A stretch of DNA of 64,000 bases from assembly GCF_000392615.1 (NCBI RefSeq), contig NZ_KB933398.1:1481391-1545390 (forward strand), given 5' to 3'. Made by a program: the position numbers and the translations under genes. A model generated the notes under the pieces. That model was not told where the DNA came from and ran no database searches. It worked only from the letters and a program-made list of their open reading frames with translations. The stretch is from Lysinibacillus sphaericus OT4b.31. GTDB taxonomy: Bacteria; Bacillota; Bacilli; Bacillales_A; Planococcaceae. Below, piece by piece: positions 60,361 through 64,000 of the stretch. Position 1 is the stretch's first letter. Each line of letters starts with the position of its first letter.

Positions 60361-60507
60361 AGCTTGAAATCACACAACACTTCATGATTCCGTAGAGAGA
60401 GGAAAAAGCTGTGAGACACCAGGAGAAGCACAATGTACCTGGACACGTACAAAACGTATAGAGGAGGAGATTAGCCGGTTCCTCCAAGGAAAGCGAGTGG
60501 CTTTTTT
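60361..60507 (+). ncRNA. Structured RNA-like element ending in a terminator (candidate)
   Basis: Several short stems can be drawn on the + strand: AGCTT/AAGCT (60361-60365, 60406-60410), CCAGG/CCTGG (60419-60423, 60438-60442), TTCCT/AGGAA (60479-60483, 60487-60491), and an enclosing AGCC/GGCT (60473-60476, 60499-60502) followed by a run of T to 60507. No known riboswitch motif was recognised. It could be a small RNA or another intergenic repeat; the tail AAGGAAAGCGAGTGGC resembles ends of Bacillaceae repeats. Confidence 0.35.
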
Positions 60508-60532
60508 CTAACTTGTTAGTGAGTTTGTTTCG

Positions 60533-62218
60533 TTACAGTTTAAATTGATTTATTTGACTTTGTAAATCTAAAGACTTTTCACTTAAATCTGTAGCAACTA
60601 AGTTCACTTGTTGCAGGGTATCGGCTTGTTCCTTTATGGCGTCAGCAACAATTTGTGTATGGGTTGCACTTGTAGAAGCTCCATGTGCAATTTCAGCTAC
60701 AGACGCAGCAACTTGTTCGGCACTTGCGGAAATTTCTTCGGACGTAGCCGAAATATCTTCTATCTGATCTGTCATTGTACCAATCGCCGTGACGATTGAA
60801 TCAAAGGCTTGGCCAGCATTGCCGATAATCTTCACCCCATCTGTTACAGATTGGAGACCTTCTATTACTGCGTTTTCTACATTTTGCGTATCATGTTGAA
60901 TATCTTGAGTTAAAGCAACAATTTGATTAGCCGATTGCTTCGATTCTTCAGCTAATTTACGCACTTCGTCAGCTACGACAGCAAAGCCTTTACCATGCTC
61001 TCCCGCACGAGCAGCTTCAATTGCAGCATTTAGTGCCAGTAAATTTGTCTGGTCAGTAATTGCAGTAATCACTTCTGTTATATTACTTATTTCTACGGAT
61101 TGCTTGCTCAGTTTTTGAACGAGATTATTAATAATTTGCGTAGAATCATAAATTACATTCATTTGTTGCTGTGCTTCTTCGATTGCTGAGTTACCAATAT
61201 TCGCTACTTCTGATGTTTCAACTGCACTAGAGTGAAGTTGCTGGGTTGCCTCAGCGATACGTTGTACACCAGTTGCTGTTTCATCCATTGCATGTGCACA
61301 TTCATTGGCTGCTGATGTAGCAGAGTTCGCAGTTTCGGCTGTTTCATTAATACGTACAGTCACCTCATCTGTTGTAGCAGCAATTTCTTCTGTAGAAGCA
61401 GTTAATTCTTCTGCAGAAGCTGTTAAATGCTCTGAATTACCCTGTATATTTGTTAATAGGCTACGTAAATTACCTTTCATAGTATTAAAAGCTACAGAAA
61501 GTTGACCAATTTCATCTTTTGATTGAAAAGAAATATCTTGTTGATATAATTCACCATTTGCAATATTGTTGGCAGCGGCCACAACGGTTTTTAAAGGACG
61601 AGAAATCGTACGTTGCACATAAAAGACAAGAAAAACTCCAAGCACCACACCGATTACAAGTGCGACAACAGAAATTATTTGAGAATTTTTTACTGCCTTC
61701 TTAGATTCTTCGGATACCTTAGTTAATTGATTTTTTTGGTATTCCACAATTTTATCTGAAACTTCTAATAGTCCTTTGTTTGCTAGTTGAGCACCGCCAT
61801 TCACAATCTGTAAAGCTTCATCTAATTTACCATCATCATGTAGATTAATGGCTTGATCAGCCGCTTCGTTAAAGGCATCATTGTATGTATTTAGATCTTT
61901 TGCAAATGCATCCATTTGAGCAGAATCAGATTTTTCCATCATCTCAGCAACATGTTTATCCAGCATACTTGAGTAATTTTCAAAGTTCTCTTTATTGTTG
62001 ACTGTATCCTCAATAAACATTGCACGAATGAAAAGGCCCTGCATGGCTAGCTCAAATTGAATATTATCGCCTAGCTCCACCAAGGCAACGCGGTTATCTA
62101 ATGCGTTTTCTACTTTTTTTTCTATATTGGAAAATAGAAAAAACATAATAAGTAAAGAAATAAATAAAGTGAGTATAATGGAGAAAAAACCAAAGCTTAA
62201 TTTTTTGCCTACAGACAT
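60533..62218 (-). CDS. Methyl-accepting chemotaxis protein with 4HB ligand domain
   Basis: A 561-residue transmembrane chemoreceptor. Membrane segment 1 is at about 10-31, a four-helix-bundle periplasmic-type sensor domain extends to about 185, membrane segment 2 ([19 protein letters not shown]) follows, then a HAMP domain ([20 protein letters not shown], then [17 protein letters not shown]) and a signalling domain with the hairpin [20 protein letters not shown]. The ligand is unknown. Start ATG 62218 has AAAGGGCG about 7 bp upstream. It stands alone between terminators and is unrelated in architecture to the soluble transducer at 30797. Confidence 0.95.
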   Translation of the reverse strand: MSVGKKLSFGFFSIILTLFISLLIMFFLFSNIEKKVENALDNRVALVELGDNIQFELAMQGLFIRAMFIEDTVNNKENFENYSSMLDKHVAEMMEKSDSAQMDAFAKDLNTYNDAFNEAADQAINLHDDGKLDEALQIVNGGAQLANKGLLEVSDKIVEYQKNQLTKVSEESKKAVKNSQIISVVALVIGVVLGVFLVFYVQRTISRPLKTVVAAANNIANGELYQQDISFQSKDEIGQLSVAFNTMKGNLRSLLTNIQGNSEHLTASAEELTASTEEIAATTDEVTVRINETAETANSATSAANECAHAMDETATGVQRIAEATQQLHSSAVETSEVANIGNSAIEEAQQQMNVIYDSTQIINNLVQKLSKQSVEISNITEVITAITDQTNLLALNAAIEAARAGEHGKGFAVVADEVRKLAEESKQSANQIVALTQDIQHDTQNVENAVIEGLQSVTDGVKIIGNAGQAFDSIVTAIGTMTDQIEDISATSEEISASAEQVAASVAEIAHGASTSATHTQIVADAIKEQADTLQQVNLVATDLSEKSLDLQSQINQFKL

Positions 62219-62375
62219 AGTGTAACGCCCTTTCTAAATTGCTGTTTAGAATTTATATTATACTTAAAATTTAGCTTTGCGATGAGGTGAAGTCAATAAC
62301 GGTTGTCATAAACAGTGCAGATTGTTCACAAGTTTTTTTACGCGTAATGGCAATAGGGAACAACGACTGAAAAAT

Positions 62376-62402
62376 CGATAAGAAAATCTCTTTTTCTTAT
62401 CG
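62376..62402 (-). terminator. Secondary hairpin between rqcH and the chemoreceptor gene
   Basis: CGATAAGAAAA and TTTTCTTATCG (62376-62386, 62392-62402) form an 11-bp stem; on the minus strand it is followed by ATTTTTCAGTC, a short T run. It probably backs up the rqcH terminator. Confidence 0.7.
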
Positions 62403-62437
62403 TTGTATAGTGCTGATTACACAGGAGTTAGTCAAAA

Positions 62438-62466
62438 AGAAAAATACGATGCAAAATGCACCGTAT
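62438..62466 (-). terminator. Terminator of rqcH
   Basis: On the minus strand ATACGGTGCA pairs with TGCATCGTAT (one internal mismatch) and is followed by TTTTCTTTTTG. It begins 9 bp after the rqcH stop. Confidence 0.8.
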
Positions 62467-62475
62467 TCAACCACT

Positions 62476-64000
62476 TTAAGACTGTTTTTTTAACTGTAAA
62501 ATGACAGCTTCGTCTGGATCTATGAATAGTGTTTTCTGTTCAAAATAAATAACAAAACCAGGTTTTGAACCATTTGGTTTTTTTACTTGTCGTATTTCTG
62601 TGAAATCTACAGGCACAGATGAGGAGTCTCGAGCTTTTGAAAAGTAGGCTGCTAGTGTTGCAGCTTCTCGTAAAGTGGTGTCATCTGGGTCGCTGGCATG
62701 TATGACGACATGAGAGCCAGGTATATCTTTTGTATGCAGCCAAATATCTGTACGTTTTGCAATTTTAAATGTCAGCATATCATTTTGCTTATTGTTTTTT
62801 CCAACAGATATTTGCACACCTGTAGACGATATAAATCGTTCGGGCTCAGGCTTCGATTGTTTCTTCTTTTTCTTTGCGTGACGCAATTTTAAATAACCTT
62901 GTTCAGCTAATTCCTCACGTATTTCCTCAATATCCCCTGGTGAAGCTTGTTGGACTTGCTGTGCGAGCATTTCAAAATACGTAATTTCTTCCTTTGTTTT
63001 CTCCAACTGTTCTTTGACCATAATCAGTGCATTTTTTGCCTTCGTATATTTGGTGTAATAGCCTTGTGCATTTTCTATAGGCGTTTTACGCTCACTTACG
63101 GGTATGGTAATTTGGTCGGCAGTTTCACTGTAATAGTTTGTGACAGTTACTTCCTTTACGCCTTTTTCAAAGGCATATATATTGGCCATTAGTAGTTCAC
63201 CGTACAATTGGAATTGATCTAGTTTTGAGGCACGGTCAAAGTCCTTATTTAATTTCTTCGTTTTTAAAGTTAATTTATCAATTTCATTTTGCAACCAACG
63301 TTCTAAATCGCCAGCTTGTTGCTTTACGCGATCACGCTCTGCACGTGCAAAGAATACACGGTCCAATAGCTCGTGTACATTCGGATAAACTGTTGCTTCG
63401 CCTTGCAAATGAGTTAAAGCGATAGGGGAGAAATATGTTTTAGTATTCGCTAGTACATACATTGGTTCAGTCCCACCATCATTAAATGCTGCCATAAACT
63501 CCTTGAAGCATGCGACTACATTTGGTGATTTTGTTATACGGAATAATAATTCCTCAGCATGTAGCGGAGAGAAACCTACAAATTGTGAAACTACATCCTT
63601 TGCAGTTATCTGTTCAGCAAAAAAAATGGTTAATTGTTCGTCCGTTACTGTTAAAGGATGCCATTTGTCTTGTGCAGGTGGTGCAATATAAGGCTGTCCA
63701 GGTAATATCGTTCGGAAACTATTCACTGAAGGAGATAAATGTTTTAAGCTATCGATAATTTTCTTCTGTTCCTTATCAATTAATAGCAGATTACTATGAC
63801 GACCCATAATTTCTGCATGTAGTTCACGTACTATAGGATCCCCAATTTCATTTTTACTTTGAATTTCTACTATAATAATGCGATCAAAATCATGCTGTTT
63901 AATAGAAGAAATAAAACCGCCTTCAAGATGCTTACGTAGAAGCATGCAAAACATAGGAGGTTCCGCAGGGTTGCCTATCGTCTGCTCTGTAAGATGGATA
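62476..64000 (-). CDS. rqcH: Rqc2 homologue RqcH (NFACT/FbpA family), 5' end cut by window
   Basis: RqcH binds obstructed 50S subunits and adds C-terminal alanine tails that mark stalled nascent chains for degradation. About 508 residues are visible of roughly 570. The frame stays open to base 64000 (reading IHLTEQTIGNPAEPPMFCML), so the Met at 63954 is internal. Visible: most of NFACT-N (LHAEIMGRHSNLLLIDKEQ), a coiled coil around FDRASKLDQFQLYGELLMAN, and the C-terminal NFACT-R domain (GVQISVGKNNKQNDMLTFKI, DIWLHTKDIPGSHVVIH). B. subtilis has this gene (yloA) downstream of the pyr operon, so the location agrees. Confidence 0.96.
   Translation of the reverse strand, partial: IHLTEQTIGNPAEPPMFCMLLRKHLEGGFISSIKQHDFDRIIIVEIQSKNEIGDPIVRELHAEIMGRHSNLLLIDKEQKKIIDSLKHLSPSVNSFRTILPGQPYIAPPAQDKWHPLTVTDEQLTIFFAEQITAKDVVSQFVGFSPLHAEELLFRITKSPNVVACFKEFMAAFNDGGTEPMYVLANTKTYFSPIALTHLQGEATVYPNVHELLDRVFFARAERDRVKQQAGDLERWLQNEIDKLTLKTKKLNKDFDRASKLDQFQLYGELLMANIYAFEKGVKEVTVTNYYSETADQITIPVSERKTPIENAQGYYTKYTKAKNALIMVKEQLEKTKEEITYFEMLAQQVQQASPGDIEEIREELAEQGYLKLRHAKKKKKQSKPEPERFISSTGVQISVGKNNKQNDMLTFKIAKRTDIWLHTKDIPGSHVVIHASDPDDTTLREAATLAAYFSKARDSSSVPVDFTEIRQVKKPNGSKPGFVIYFEQKTLFIDPDEAVILQLKKQS

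Overview
The window looks like chromosome from a low-GC, endospore-forming Bacillales species, most likely Lysinibacillus or a close relative. The gene order follows Bacillus subtilis from the mra/dcw division cluster through spoIIGA-sigE-sigG, ylm-divIVA-ileS, lspA-rluD and the pyr operon to rqcH. Sporulation genes (spoVD, spoVE, spoIIGA, sigE, sigG) are interleaved with division genes. The genus is an inference from protein resemblance, intergenic repeats and the absence of murE from the dcw cluster; no database search was possible.

Layout. 1-1447: 3' part of bshC. 1644-16679: mraZ-rsmH-ftsL-pbpB-spoVD-mraY-murD-spoVE-divIB-two DUF881 genes-sbp-ftsA-ftsZ, preceded by a phased array of MraZ-type boxes and closed by a strong terminator; murE, murG and murB are absent from their usual places. 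16831-19397: spoIIGA-sigE and sigG with recognisable sporulation promoters. 19497-22886: ylmC, ylmE, sepF, ylmG, ylmH, divIVA (ylmD absent). 22957-26061: promoter, T-box leader and ileS. 26186-31789: a block not found between ileS and lspA in B. subtilis, holding an AraC-type regulator with a degenerate receiver, a DUF485/sodium-solute symporter pair and a FIST sensor next to a soluble chemotaxis-type transducer. 32014-33401: lspA-rluD. 33398-45564: the pyrimidine operon pyrR-pyrP-pyrB-pyrC-carA-carB-pyrK-pyrD-pyrF-pyrE with two PyrR attenuators.

The last 18 kb, between pyrE and rqcH, is accessory. It has a metallo-beta-lactamase-fold hydrolase, a 1.2-kb gene-free stretch with a nested repeat and a perfect 30-bp palindrome, and two complete oligopeptide ABC transporters facing tail to tail (DFBCA on +, ABCDF on -). 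A second gene-poor stretch carries a decayed IS1182-type transposase, another copy of the Bacillaceae-type intergenic repeat and a structured RNA-like element. A transmembrane chemotaxis receptor and the truncated rqcH (fbpA/NFACT) gene finish the window.

How it works together: the first half couples peptidoglycan precursor synthesis, septum assembly and forespore/mother-cell sigma factors. The middle makes UMP from bicarbonate, glutamine and aspartate under PyrR control. The right part deals with peptide uptake and chemosensing. I found no rRNA, tRNA, CRISPR array or prophage. I did not find a clearly novel system; the best leads are the FIST-transducer pair, the phospho-site-less regulator beside the symporter, and the repeat/RNA-like elements.
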